Below are positions 1 to 8,304 of a stretch of 64,000 nt of DNA, piece by piece. The notes beneath the pieces are model-generated. The model was not told the DNA's origin and ran no database searches. It was given only the letters and a program-made list of their open reading frames with translations. The position numbers were made by a program, and so were the translations under genes. How positions within the stretch are numbered: position 1 is the stretch's first letter; the number at the start of each line of letters is the position of its first letter. Source of the DNA: Rhodanobacter denitrificans (GTDB lineage Bacteria; Pseudomonadota; Gammaproteobacteria; Xanthomonadales; Rhodanobacteraceae). The stretch covers positions 248,001-312,000 of the forward strand of contig NZ_QFWQ01000003.1 of assembly GCF_003335105.1 (NCBI RefSeq). Reading direction: 5' to 3'.

Positions 1-1614
1 GATGACCTGCGCGCCGATCGCGGCCTGGATCGCCACGTCGAACTGCTGGCGCGGGATCAGGTCCTTCATCCGCTCGACTAGGTCGCGCCCGCGCCGGTCG
101 GCATGACTGCGGTGCACGATCAGCGAGAGCGCATCCACGCGCTCGCCGTTGATCAGCACGTCCACGCGCACGAACGGGCCAGCCTCGAAGCGGTCGAAGT
201 GGTAGTCCATCGAGGCGTAGCCGCGCGAGACCGACTTCAACCGGTCGAAGAAATCCAGCACCACCTCGGCCAGCGGCATTTCGTAGCTGATCTGCACCTG
301 GGTCGCCAGGTACTGGATCGAACGCTGCACGCCGCGCTTCTCCTCGCACAGGGTGATCACGTTGCCGATGTAGTCCGGCGGCGTGAGGATGTTGGCAACG
401 ATGATCGGCTCGCGGATTTCCTGCACCAGGCTGGAATTCGTCGGCAACTTGGCCGGGTTGTCCAGCATCAGGATCGAACCGTCGGTCTTGAGTACCTCAT
501 ACACCACGGTCGGCGCGGTGGTGATCAGGTTCAGATCGTATTCGCGCTCCAGCCGCTCCTGCACGATTTCCATGTGCAGCATGCCGAGGAAGCCGCAGCG
601 GAAGCCGAAACCCATCGCCTCGGAGGATTCCGGCTCGAAGAACAGCGCGGCGTCGTTGAGGCGCAGCTTGTCCAGCGCCTCGCGCATCGCCGGGAAGTCG
701 TCCGAGGACACCGGGAACAGGCCGGCGAACACGCGCGGCTGCATGGTCTGGAAACCGGGCAGTGGCTTCCCGGCCGGCTTCGCGGCCAGGGTCAGCGTGT
801 CGCCCACCGGCGCGCCATGCACGTCCTTGATCGATGCATTGATCCAGCCCACCTCGCCGGCGCCCAGCTTGTCCAGCTTCTTGCGCTTGGGCGTGAACAC
901 GCCCACGTCGTCCACCTCGTGGGTGCGCCCGGTGGACATCACCAGCAGCTTGTCGCCCGGCTTGATCTCGCCCTGCATCACGCGCACCAGCGACACCACG
1001 CCCAGGTAGTTGTCGAACCAGGAGTCGATGATCAGCGCCTGCAGCCGGTCGGTATCGCGCGGCTGCGGCGGCGGGATGCGCGCGACGATCGCCTCCAGCA
1101 CCTCCACCACGTTGAGGCCGGTCTTGGCGCTGATCGCCACCGCGTCGGTGGCGTCAATGCCGATCACCGCCTCGATCTCGCCCTTCACCTTCTCGATGTC
1201 GGCGGTGGGCAGATCGATCTTGTTCAGCACCGGCACCACTTCCAGGCCCATCTCCACCGCGGTGTAGCAGTTGGCGACGGACTGCGCCTCCACGCCCTGG
1301 GCGGCGTCCACCACCAGCAGCGCGCCCTCGCAGGCCGCCAGCGAGCGGCTCACCTCGTAGGAGAAGTCGACGTGGCCGGGGGTGTCGATGAAGTTGAGCT
1401 GGTAGGTCTTGCCGTCGCGCGCCTTGTACGGCAGCGACACCGACTGCGCCTTGATGGTAATGCCGCGCTCGCGCTCGATCGGATTGTTGTCCAGCACCTG
1501 CGCCTCCATCTCGCGGTCGGCCAGGCCGCCGCAAAGCTGGATGATGCGGTCGGCCAGCGTCGACTTGCCATGGTCGATGTGGGCGATGATGGAGAAGTTG
1601 CGGATCAATTCCAT
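1..1614 (-). CDS. lepA: Elongation factor 4 (LepA), 3' end cut by window edge
   Basis: Ribosome-associated translational GTPase that back-translocates stalled ribosomes. The protein reads in from a start at 1614 with [20 protein letters not shown], which carries the G1 P-loop. The G3 motif [15 protein letters not shown] and the G4 motif NKIDLP follow, then EF-Tu domain 2, an EF-G-like domain and the start of the LepA C-terminal domain. About 538 codons are inside the window and the family is close to 600, so roughly the last 60 residues are missing only because of the window edge. It lies downstream of the rpoE-rseA-mucD genes on the same strand, 199 bp after the protease stop. That gap holds two perfect hairpins without T-tracts, so the degree of read-through is unclear. 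Confidence 0.97.
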   Translation of the reverse strand, partial: MELIRNFSIIAHIDHGKSTLADRIIQLCGGLADREMEAQVLDNNPIERERGITIKAQSVSLPYKARDGKTYQLNFIDTPGHVDFSYEVSRSLAACEGALLVVDAAQGVEAQSVANCYTAVEMGLEVVPVLNKIDLPTADIEKVKGEIEAVIGIDATDAVAISAKTGLNVVEVLEAIVARIPPPQPRDTDRLQALIIDSWFDNYLGVVSLVRVMQGEIKPGDKLLVMSTGRTHEVDDVGVFTPKRKKLDKLGAGEVGWINASIKDVHGAPVGDTLTLAAKPAGKPLPGFQTMQPRVFAGLFPVSSDDFPAMREALDKLRLNDAALFFEPESSEAMGFGFRCGFLGMLHMEIVQERLEREYDLNLITTAPTVVYEVLKTDGSILMLDNPAKLPTNSSLVQEIREPIIVANILTPPDYIGNVITLCEEKRGVQRSIQYLATQVQISYEMPLAEVVLDFFDRLKSVSRGYASMDYHFDRFEAGPFVRVDVLINGERVDALSLIVHRSHADRRGRDLVERMKDLIPRQQFDVAIQAAIGAQVI

Positions 1615-1647
1615 GGAGCGCTGGCGGCCTGTCGGGCTTGGGTCTCG

Positions 1648-1670
1648 CCGTCACGCACCATGCGTGACGG
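1648..1670. repeat. 10-bp perfect hairpin upstream of lepA
   Basis: The sequence reads CCGTCACGCA, a 3-nt loop, then the exact reverse complement TGCGTGACGG. It sits about 35 bp before the lepA start and has no T-tract on either strand. It could be part of a terminator/leader between the protease gene and lepA or a protein site; the sequence does not decide. Confidence 0.4.
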
Positions 1671-1746
1671 CGCATCGCGATGACGCGACGCTAACCCGGC
1701 ATTATCGCATGGAACCCGTCGCCGCCACCGGGCCATGCGCCACAGC

Positions 1747-1778
1747 CGCGGCCCGTTCACCGGAGCGAACGGGCCGCG
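1747..1778 (-). terminator. Hairpin downstream of the MucD/DegP gene
   Basis: A perfect 12-bp stem (CGCGGCCCGTTC and its reverse complement) with an 8-nt loop begins about 35 bp after the protease stop codon. No U-run follows, so it may be a weak terminator or a 3'-stabilising hairpin rather than a full intrinsic terminator. Confidence 0.4.
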
Positions 1779-1813
1779 ACCGGACCGCATGGATACGCCA
1801 GCCGCCGGGCCGC

Positions 1814-3292
1814 CTACCTGCCTTCCGGTACGGTCAGGCCGATGAAGCTGCTCTGGTCGCCGCGGCGCACCAGCAACAGCACCGTGCTGCCGGCCTTCAC
1901 GTCCTTGGTGGCGGCCTGGAACTCGGCCACGCTGCCGATCCTCTGCTGGTTGACCATGGTGATCACGTCGCCGGCGCGCAGGCCGGCCTGCGCCGCCACC
2001 GAGCCGGTGATGTCGCTGATCACCACGCCCTGTCCGGGTTTCAGCCCCAGCTGCTTGCGGGTATCGCCGTCGAGCGGCTCCACGGCAAGACCAAGCGCGG
2101 CCGAGCCGCTGCTGCCCGGACCCGGCGCAGCGCCCTTGCCGCCCACCGCATCGCGGTCGCGCGAAGCCTCGCCGATGGCGACCTCGAGCGTCTGCCGCTT
2201 GCCATTGCGCAGGATCTCCAGCGGCACCTTGGTTCCCGGCTTGGTCATGCCGACCAGCGGCGGCAGGTCCGAGGCCTGCTGCAGCGTCCGTCCGTCGTAG
2301 GCCAGGATGATGTCGCCGGGCTGGATGCCGGCCTTGGCGGCGCCGCTGTCCGCCGTGACCTCGACCACGGCAGCGCCCACGCCGTTGTCCAGGCCGAATG
2401 CCTTGACCATGTCGTCGTCGACCGGCTGCACCATCACCCCGAGCATGCCGCGCGAGACGTAGCCCTTGCTCTTGATCTGCTGCACCGCGTTCATCGCCAC
2501 GTCGATCGGGATCGAGAACGCCACGCCGGAATAGGTACCGGTGTTGGAGTAGATCTGCGAATTGATGCCGACCACGCGGCCCTGCAGGTCAAACAGCGGG
2601 CCACCAGAGTTGCCGCGGTTGATCGGCACGTCGGTCTGGATGAACGAGGTGTAGGGCTGATCGCGCTGGCCCAGGTTGCGGCCCACCGCGCTGACGATGC
2701 CCTGCGTCACGGTGTAGTCGAAACCGAACGGCGAACCGATCGCGAGCACCCACTGGCCAGGCTTGAGGCTGCGCGAATCACCGAGGCTTACCGCCGGCAG
2801 GCTGCCGCCGGCATCGACCTTGAGCAGCGCGATGTCGTAGGTGGGGTCGGTGCCGACCACCTTGGCGGTCAGCGTGCGCCGGTCCTGCAGGCGCACGGTC
2901 ACCTTGTCGGCGTGATCGACCACGTGGTTGTTGGTGAGGATGTAGCCGTCGCCGGAGATGATGAAGCCGGAGCCCAGCGAAGTATGCTTCTGATCCTGCG
3001 GCGACGGCATCATCGGCATGCCGAAGAAACGCCGCAGGATGTCGGCCTGCGGATCGTCCGGCATGCCCTGGCCGGGCATCGCCTGCCCGACGCCCCGGCT
3101 GCCGCCCTGCCGTTCGCCGTTGTAGCGGGCCTCCACGTGCACCACGGCCGGCGCGTTCTTCTGCACGATCCCGGTGAAATCCGGCAAGCTCGCCGCCGCC
3201 GGTACCTGCGCCTGCACGCTGCCGACACCAGCGACACCGGCGACACCGAGCAGCGCGCAACACGTCAGGACGCGCAAGATGGAATGGTTCAT
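1814..3292 (-). CDS. mucD: Periplasmic serine endoprotease, DegP/DegQ/MucD type
   Basis: Envelope quality-control protease of the HtrA family, 492 aa. An N-terminal signal peptide ends near residue 29 (...SVQAQ). The trypsin-like domain has the full triad: His123 (TNNHVV), Asp153 (TYDIALLK) and Ser229 (RGNSGGPL). Two PDZ domains follow, at about residues 285-375 and 405-490. The start at 3292 is chosen because a strong Shine-Dalgarno AAGGAGGAG sits directly before it; the open frame continues upstream but without a signal-like start. It is third in the rpoE-rseA-mucD order, where in relatives MucD degrades misfolded envelope proteins and modulates sigma-E signalling. The symbol degQ or degP would fit equally well by sequence. 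Confidence 0.93.
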   Translation of the reverse strand: MNHSILRVLTCCALLGVAGVAGVGSVQAQVPAAASLPDFTGIVQKNAPAVVHVEARYNGERQGGSRGVGQAMPGQGMPDDPQADILRRFFGMPMMPSPQDQKHTSLGSGFIISGDGYILTNNHVVDHADKVTVRLQDRRTLTAKVVGTDPTYDIALLKVDAGGSLPAVSLGDSRSLKPGQWVLAIGSPFGFDYTVTQGIVSAVGRNLGQRDQPYTSFIQTDVPINRGNSGGPLFDLQGRVVGINSQIYSNTGTYSGVAFSIPIDVAMNAVQQIKSKGYVSRGMLGVMVQPVDDDMVKAFGLDNGVGAAVVEVTADSGAAKAGIQPGDIILAYDGRTLQQASDLPPLVGMTKPGTKVPLEILRNGKRQTLEVAIGEASRDRDAVGGKGAAPGPGSSGSAALGLAVEPLDGDTRKQLGLKPGQGVVISDITGSVAAQAGLRAGDVITMVNQQRIGSVAEFQAATKDVKAGSTVLLLVRRGDQSSFIGLTVPEGR

Positions 3293-3421
3293 GACTCCTC
3301 CTTGGTGGGTGATTTCAGCCGGCTGCGGCGCAACCCGCGCGCGGATCCGCCACACGGCGGGCCGATGGTCAGGGGGGACAGGCATGGCGGGCAGCCGCGG
3401 CGAAGCACACGCGGACCCGCC

Positions 3422-4108
3422 TCACTGCGCGACGGCGGAAGCCTGGCGCGGATGATCCGGCGCGATCTGCTGCTCCTGATCGAGCAGCAGCAGGTAGCTG
3501 CCGTCGTTGTTGTCGAGCGTGCGATAGCGGCGCAGCGGCGGGTAGCCGGACAGGCGGCGCGCATACGACGATTGGCCCTGCACGAACGGCCCGCCGAAGG
3601 TGGCTGACGCCTGCTGGCTGAGCAGGCCGGCGGAATTGCCGCTCAGCCATGGCGGCACCGTGGCCGGCGCCACGGACCTGCCGGCCGATGCGGCGACGGC
3701 GACGGTACTGGTGGCCTGCGGGGTGGTCGCGGCCATCGTGCGTTCGGCATCGCCGGTCGGCTGGCCGATCATCAGGGCGGCGGCGGCCACGCTGGCGGCG
3801 ATGGCGCCGCCGGTCGACCAGCGCAGCCAGTGGCTTCGCCGAGTGGCGGCCGCCGGCCTGGATTCCCGCTCGATCGCCAGGCTCACCCGCGCGGCGAAAC
3901 TGCTGTCCGCCATCGGCGGCAACTGCCGGCGCAGACAGTCGCGCGCCACGTGGTAGCGACCCCAGGTCTGCTGCAGGGAGGCATCGTGATCGAGCCGACG
4001 CAACAGGAAGCGCAGTTGCTCCTTCGCCAGCTCGCCATCGACGCCTGCGGAAAGGCTTTCGCGGAACTGCTGGTCCGCGCCTGCCTGGTTATTGCCTGCC
4101 TGGTTCAT
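3422..4108 (-). CDS. rseA: Anti-sigma-E factor RseA
   Basis: Inner-membrane anti-sigma factor that holds RpoE inactive until regulated proteolysis, 228 aa. The N-terminal ~80 residues (QFRESLSAGVDGELAKEQLR, then FLLRRL...WGRYHVARDCLRRQ) match the cytoplasmic RseA-N domain. One membrane segment lies near residues 98-116 (GGAIAASVAAAALMIG), followed by an Ala/Thr-rich periplasmic part. Its ATG overlaps the rpoE stop in an ATGA arrangement (4105-4108), implying translational coupling and stoichiometric expression. Confidence 0.9.
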   Translation of the reverse strand: MNQAGNNQAGADQQFRESLSAGVDGELAKEQLRFLLRRLDHDASLQQTWGRYHVARDCLRRQLPPMADSSFAARVSLAIERESRPAAATRRSHWLRWSTGGAIAASVAAAALMIGQPTGDAERTMAATTPQATSTVAVAASAGRSVAPATVPPWLSGNSAGLLSQQASATFGGPFVQGQSSYARRLSGYPPLRRYRTLDNNDGSYLLLLDQEQQIAPDHPRQASAVAQ

Positions 4109-4728
4109 GTCTGATCCTCGCGGTCCGACAACAGGGGCCGCAGCTTCTCGTCGATCGCCTCGCGCGCCCGGAAGATGCGCGAACGCACCGTGCCGATCGG
4201 GCAGCCCATCGCTTCGGCGATTTCATCGTAGCTGAGGCCATCCACCTCGCGCAGCGTGATGGCGGTCCGCAGCTCTTCGGGCAACGATTGGACAGTGGAA
4301 AACACGGATTGTTCAATTTCCTGGCGCATCAGTTCGCGCTCGGGGGTGGCGCTGTCGTGCATGCGCTCGGCGCCGGCCATGAACTCGGCGTCGTCGGCGT
4401 CGATGTCGCCCGACGGCGGGCGCCGTCCCAGCGCCACCAGGTGGTTCTTGGCGGTATTCACCGCGATCTTGTACAGCCAGGTGTAGAACGCGCTGTCGCC
4501 GCGGAACGAACCGATCGCCCGCCAGGCGCGGATGAACGATTCCTGCGCGATGTCCTCGCACTCGGCATGGCTCCTCACGTAGCGGGAAACCAGCCCGATC
4601 ACCTTGTGCTGGTACTTGCGCACCAACAGGTCGAAGGCCCGCTTGTCTCCCTGCTGGACCCGCTCGACCAGCGCGCGATCCAGTTCGTTTTCACCCGTCC
4701 GGGCCGTATCCGTCGTCAATGCCGTCAT
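4105..4728 (-). CDS. rpoE: RNA polymerase sigma-E factor
   Basis: Group 4 (ECF) sigma factor for the envelope stress regulon. The chosen start at 4728 gives 207 aa, the usual size. Region 2 contains KYQHKVIGLVSRYVRSHAEC and DIAQESFIRAWRAIGSFRGD; region 4 contains LPEELRTAITLREVDGLSYD and the helix-turn-helix DEIAEAMGCPIGTVRSRIFR. The open frame extends to 4845, but that extra N-terminus would overlap a candidate sigma-E promoter and has no family match. It is first gene of the rpoE-rseA-mucD operon and overlaps rseA by 4 bp. Confidence 0.95.
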   Translation of the reverse strand: MTALTTDTARTGENELDRALVERVQQGDKRAFDLLVRKYQHKVIGLVSRYVRSHAECEDIAQESFIRAWRAIGSFRGDSAFYTWLYKIAVNTAKNHLVALGRRPPSGDIDADDAEFMAGAERMHDSATPERELMRQEIEQSVFSTVQSLPEELRTAITLREVDGLSYDEIAEAMGCPIGTVRSRIFRAREAIDEKLRPLLSDREDQT

Positions 4729-4762
4729 CCGCTGCGGAGCTTGTTTGAACTGAACGCGGCGC

Positions 4763-4790
4763 TCAGACCGCAGTCCGGCGCCCGAGTTCA
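4763..4790 (-). promoter_or_regulatory. Candidate autoregulatory sigma-E promoter of rpoE
   Basis: On the minus strand TGAACT (4785-4790) and GTCTGA (4763-4768) are 16 bp apart, close to the known sigma-E pattern GAACTT-N15/16-GTCTRA. It lies 35 bp upstream of the chosen rpoE start. Recognition is by eye only. Confidence 0.45.
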
Positions 4791-4907
4791 GTTTGCGTGG
4801 GATCGCGCCTCCACCATAACGTACAGCCTGTTGGCCGGTTGTCATGTCCGGCGGGCGCCCCGGACCCGTGACGGGCCGGGTCAGTTATGGGGACGCCCGT
4901 CGCCCGC

Positions 4908-7472
4908 TCAAGCCGGCTCCGCCACCCGCGCCTCCAGCAGGCGCTGGCGCTCGGCCAGCAGCTTGTCGAAGCTGACCGGCTGCAACGGGCGGCAGAACAG
5001 GTAACCCTGCAACTCGTCGCAACCGTGCTCGCGCAGGAACTGCAGGTGCTGTTCGATCTCCACGCCTTCCGCCACCACTGCGCGTTTCAGGCGGTGGGCC
5101 ATCTCGATGGTGGCACGCACGATCGCCTCGTCATCAGGGTCCACCCCGATGTTGCGCACGAAGCTCTGGTCAACCTTGATGCGGTCGGCCGGCAACCGGC
5201 GCAGGTAATCCAGCGATGCCGCACCGGTGCCGAAATCGTCGATCGCGATGTGGCAACCCAGGTTGTGCAGCCCGTGCAGGTTCTCGACCAGGTTCGGCAC
5301 GGCCTTGATGCTGATGCTTTCGGTGACCTCCATCTCCAGCAGGGCGGGATCCAGGTCGGTTTCGCGCAGCACCCTGGCCACGGTGTCCAGCAGCTGCGGC
5401 TCCATCAGTTGCACCGCGGACAGGTTCACGCCGAGGCGCAGGCGCAGGCCATAGCGCTGTTCCCACTCCTTCGCCTGGAGGCAGGCCGTGCGCATCACCC
5501 ATTCGCCGATCGAGACGATCAGGCCGGTTTCTTCGGCCAGCGGGATGAACACCGCCGGGCTGATCATGCCCAGCTCGGGATGCTCCCAGCGCACCAGCGC
5601 CTCCATTCCCACGATGTCCTCGCTCTTGGCGTCGACCTGCGGCTGGTAGACCACGCGCAGCTCGCCGTTGCCCTCGGCATGACGCAACCGGGTCTTCAGC
5701 GCCATGCCGTGCTGCAGCGCGTACTCGGGGCTGACTTCGTAGATCTGGAAGTTGTTGCGACCCTCGTGCTTGGCCGCGTACATCGCCTCGTCGGCATGCT
5801 TGAGCAGGGTCTGCGTGTCGCCGGCGTCGTCGGGGAAGAAGCTCAATCCCATTGACGCGGTCACCTGCAGCTCGGTGCCGTCCTCGAGGTACAGCGGCGT
5901 CTCCATCACCTGCACGATCTTCTCGGCCACGCGCAACGCATCGTCGTTCCTCACGATGTGCCGCAGCACGACGGTGAACTCGTCGCCGGCATAGCGCGCC
6001 ACCGTGTCGGAGGCACGGATGCTGCCGCAAAGGCGCTGGGTGACCGTGCGCAGCACCTGGTCGCCGGCGGCGTGGCCGTAGGTGTCGTTGATCGCCTTGA
6101 AACGGTCGAGGTCGACGAACAGCACGGCGAAGCACTCGCCGTTGCGGGTCGCCTCGCGGATGATCGTGTCCAGCCGGTCGTTGAACAGCAGCCGGTTCGG
6201 CAGGCCGGTCAGCGCATCGACCAACCCCTCGGCGCGCCCCTGTTCGCGGGTGCGCCCAAGCTCCAGCATCTGCGCAAAACGGGCCGCGGCGCAACGCAGC
6301 ACCGGCTCGATGATGCCCATCTCGCCGAAGCCGCGGCGACTGCCGGCCAGCATCGCGCCGAGCACCGTGTGGCGCTCGTCGTACAGTGGCAGGCCGGCGA
6401 AACCGGCCAGTTCGAGCTGTCGGAGCAGCGGATCGACCTGCGCCAGCCGCTTCGCATCGGTGCGATACAGGATCGGCTTGCCGCCCAGCACGAGCTGCAG
6501 CGAACTCTGCATCTGCGCCGGTGGCCATGCCGGATCGTCGCCGTTCCACAGCTGCAGCATCTGGGTCGGCGCATCGACGCCGTCCTGGCGCGCCGACCAG
6601 ACGGCCAGATAGTCCAGCCCCAGTTCGTCGAACAGCATGCGGCCGGCCGCGCTCTGCGCGTCGACTCCGGTGGTGGAAGCGAAAATGCGCGACAGCAGCG
6701 ACAGCGCAGCCTCGGCGCGAAGGTCGGCGCGGTCGCTGCGGAACATCAGCGCCAGCGCGTCGCTCCCGGCATGCCGAACCCGCCGCACGCTGGCCTGACC
6801 GGTGTCGACGCCCTGCGCCGATTTGCGCTGGCAGGGATACCAGTTGCGATTGGCCTCGGCCAGCGCCTGTTCGGTCGCGATGCCTTCGAAACGCAGCACC
6901 TCGGCCAGTGGCAGCCCCTCCCACTGGCTCGCATGCATCCGGCTGTGCCGGGCCACCGTGGGGCTGACTTCCAGCAGGCGCTGGCTCTGCGCGTCGACGA
7001 TCAGCCACTCGCTGTCGCCTTCCTCGAAGACACAGCGATAGTCGTCGTCCGCGGCGTCCGGCTCGGCAGGCACCGCCTTGCGCGCGCCCCGACCGGCGGC
7101 TTGCGAGCGACGCCAGCGCGGCACCAGTTCGTTGCCGATCTGCGAGGCGGAAAGCCAGTCGGTGATCCCGGGCGGCAGGTCGGCCGGGCTGAGCGTGGCC
7201 TCGTCGGCCAACACCAGGATCAGTGGCGTGTCGGCGCCGCCCGCAAGGCGGCGCAATTGCTCGCAGCTGATGCGCGCCTGCCGCTCGTCGCCGGCCAGCA
7301 CCATCACCATCAGCTGCAGCGGTGGCAGCGGCGGCCGCCCTTCCAGCAGGATCGCGGCGTGCGACACATCGCGTGCGCTGTGGATCTGCGGATAGCCCGC
7401 CTGGTCGAGCGCATCGAACAGGCTGCGGCGCAATTCGCGCTGGGCAGCGACCACCAGGATGCCGGAATTCAT
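4908..7472 (-). CDS. Multidomain GGDEF/EAL c-di-GMP protein with receiver-like N-terminus
   Basis: Predicted cytoplasmic c-di-GMP synthesis/degradation protein of 854 aa. The first ~125 residues (MNSGILVVAAQRELRRSLFD...) resemble a degenerate response-regulator receiver. A PAS-like region follows at about 145-250 and a GAF-like region at about 255-400. The GGDEF domain at about 420-580 carries AGDEF instead of GGDEF near residue 496, with an upstream RASD inhibitory-site motif. The EAL domain at about 600-850 has MEALVRWEHPE, DDFGTGAASL and AEGVE. An intact EAL with a variant GGDEF suggests a mainly phosphodiesterase or GTP-sensing role. The order recalls FimX, but FimX has a degenerate EAL and no GAF. 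A small unknown gene lies 32 bp upstream on the same strand. Confidence 0.88.
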   Translation of the reverse strand: MNSGILVVAAQRELRRSLFDALDQAGYPQIHSARDVSHAAILLEGRPPLPPLQLMVMVLAGDERQARISCEQLRRLAGGADTPLILVLADEATLSPADLPPGITDWLSASQIGNELVPRWRRSQAAGRGARKAVPAEPDAADDDYRCVFEEGDSEWLIVDAQSQRLLEVSPTVARHSRMHASQWEGLPLAEVLRFEGIATEQALAEANRNWYPCQRKSAQGVDTGQASVRRVRHAGSDALALMFRSDRADLRAEAALSLLSRIFASTTGVDAQSAAGRMLFDELGLDYLAVWSARQDGVDAPTQMLQLWNGDDPAWPPAQMQSSLQLVLGGKPILYRTDAKRLAQVDPLLRQLELAGFAGLPLYDERHTVLGAMLAGSRRGFGEMGIIEPVLRCAAARFAQMLELGRTREQGRAEGLVDALTGLPNRLLFNDRLDTIIREATRNGECFAVLFVDLDRFKAINDTYGHAAGDQVLRTVTQRLCGSIRASDTVARYAGDEFTVVLRHIVRNDDALRVAEKIVQVMETPLYLEDGTELQVTASMGLSFFPDDAGDTQTLLKHADEAMYAAKHEGRNNFQIYEVSPEYALQHGMALKTRLRHAEGNGELRVVYQPQVDAKSEDIVGMEALVRWEHPELGMISPAVFIPLAEETGLIVSIGEWVMRTACLQAKEWEQRYGLRLRLGVNLSAVQLMEPQLLDTVARVLRETDLDPALLEMEVTESISIKAVPNLVENLHGLHNLGCHIAIDDFGTGAASLDYLRRLPADRIKVDQSFVRNIGVDPDDEAIVRATIEMAHRLKRAVVAEGVEIEQHLQFLREHGCDELQGYLFCRPLQPVSFDKLLAERQRLLEARVAEPA

Positions 7473-7504
7473 CTGCGTGCGGGCCTCAAAACCGGTTCAT
7501 GATC

Positions 7505-7999
7505 TCAGACCAGCCAGCGGCCGTCGCGCAGGCGCAGGCGCCGTGGCTTGCTGTCCTCGCTGCCGAGATGCACGGCCAGCTCCCCCAGATGCTCGACCAG
7601 CGCCACCGGCGCGTCGATCAGCACGACGCGCCGCAGGTAGCCCTTTGGCGCGCGGGCCAACTGGCGCAGCAAGGTGGCATCCATCGCCGACAGGGGAAGT
7701 TCGAGCCCGAGCAGGAAATACACCCCGAAATGCATGCTCTGCTGCATGTAGCGCAGCGCATTGCCCAGCCGCTGGCAGTCGGGCACCCGCACCTGCGCAT
7801 CGCGCAGGCTGCCCAGGCCGGTATCGGGCTGCCACAGGTACACCGCCTGTCCGGTATGCCGGGCCAGCGCGCGGAACTGGTCGATCATGGCGTGGACATC
7901 CTTGCTGTCCAACACGACCAGGCCGCTTGGAGCGGCCACGATCCGCTCGAAAATCTCGGTGCCGGCTTGCGGCGGGGCGGAGGCCATTGCGAAGGTCAT
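7505..7999 (-). CDS. Hypothetical protein, 164 aa
   Basis: I do not recognise the family. The start at 7999 (MTFAMASAPPQAGTEIFER) is chosen because a purine-rich GGACGGGGG lies just before it; the open frame extends to 8251 but through unconvincing sequence. The protein has no signal peptide or membrane segment. It looks like an alpha/beta fold with alternating hydrophobic strands (SGLVVLDSKDV, QAVYLWQPDTG, LRRVVLIDAPVAL), somewhat like a STAS or receiver domain but without a phospho-acceptor motif I can name. It ends 32 bp before the GGDEF/EAL gene on the same strand, so it may be its partner or regulator. Confidence 0.7.
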   Translation of the reverse strand: MTFAMASAPPQAGTEIFERIVAAPSGLVVLDSKDVHAMIDQFRALARHTGQAVYLWQPDTGLGSLRDAQVRVPDCQRLGNALRYMQQSMHFGVYFLLGLELPLSAMDATLLRQLARAPKGYLRRVVLIDAPVALVEHLGELAVHLGSEDSKPRRLRLRDGRWLV

Positions 8000-8304
8000 T
8001 GCGCCCCCGTCCTGCGGTTTCGGCGGTAATGCGGTGGTGAAGCCGATCCGCCGGCGATCGACGGCGGGGATGGCCATGAGAGGCCAGGTGGCGGCAAGGC
8101 TGATCGAGGCATGGCAAAACGCTCCACTATCCGGCCCTGTCACATGATCCCGACGCCCTGCCGACAGCCGTGGCCCGGGATTTTGGGGATGACTGCCCGA
8201 TTTCACACCGGCGCTGCCGCAGCGGTCAAGCAGCTGCGTCACATCTCGCAATCAAGGCTGCGGAACGGTATGGTTCAAGCCTCCCCCACCACGCCTGTAC
8301 AGCC
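8000..8304. other. Divergent intergenic region, no gene seen
   Basis: This 305-bp gap separates the leftward hypothetical gene from rightward fadJ and must hold both promoters. I see no convincing -35/-10 pair, operator or repeat. Open frames crossing it are in-frame extensions of the two flanking genes and show no conserved sequence. Confidence 0.5.
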
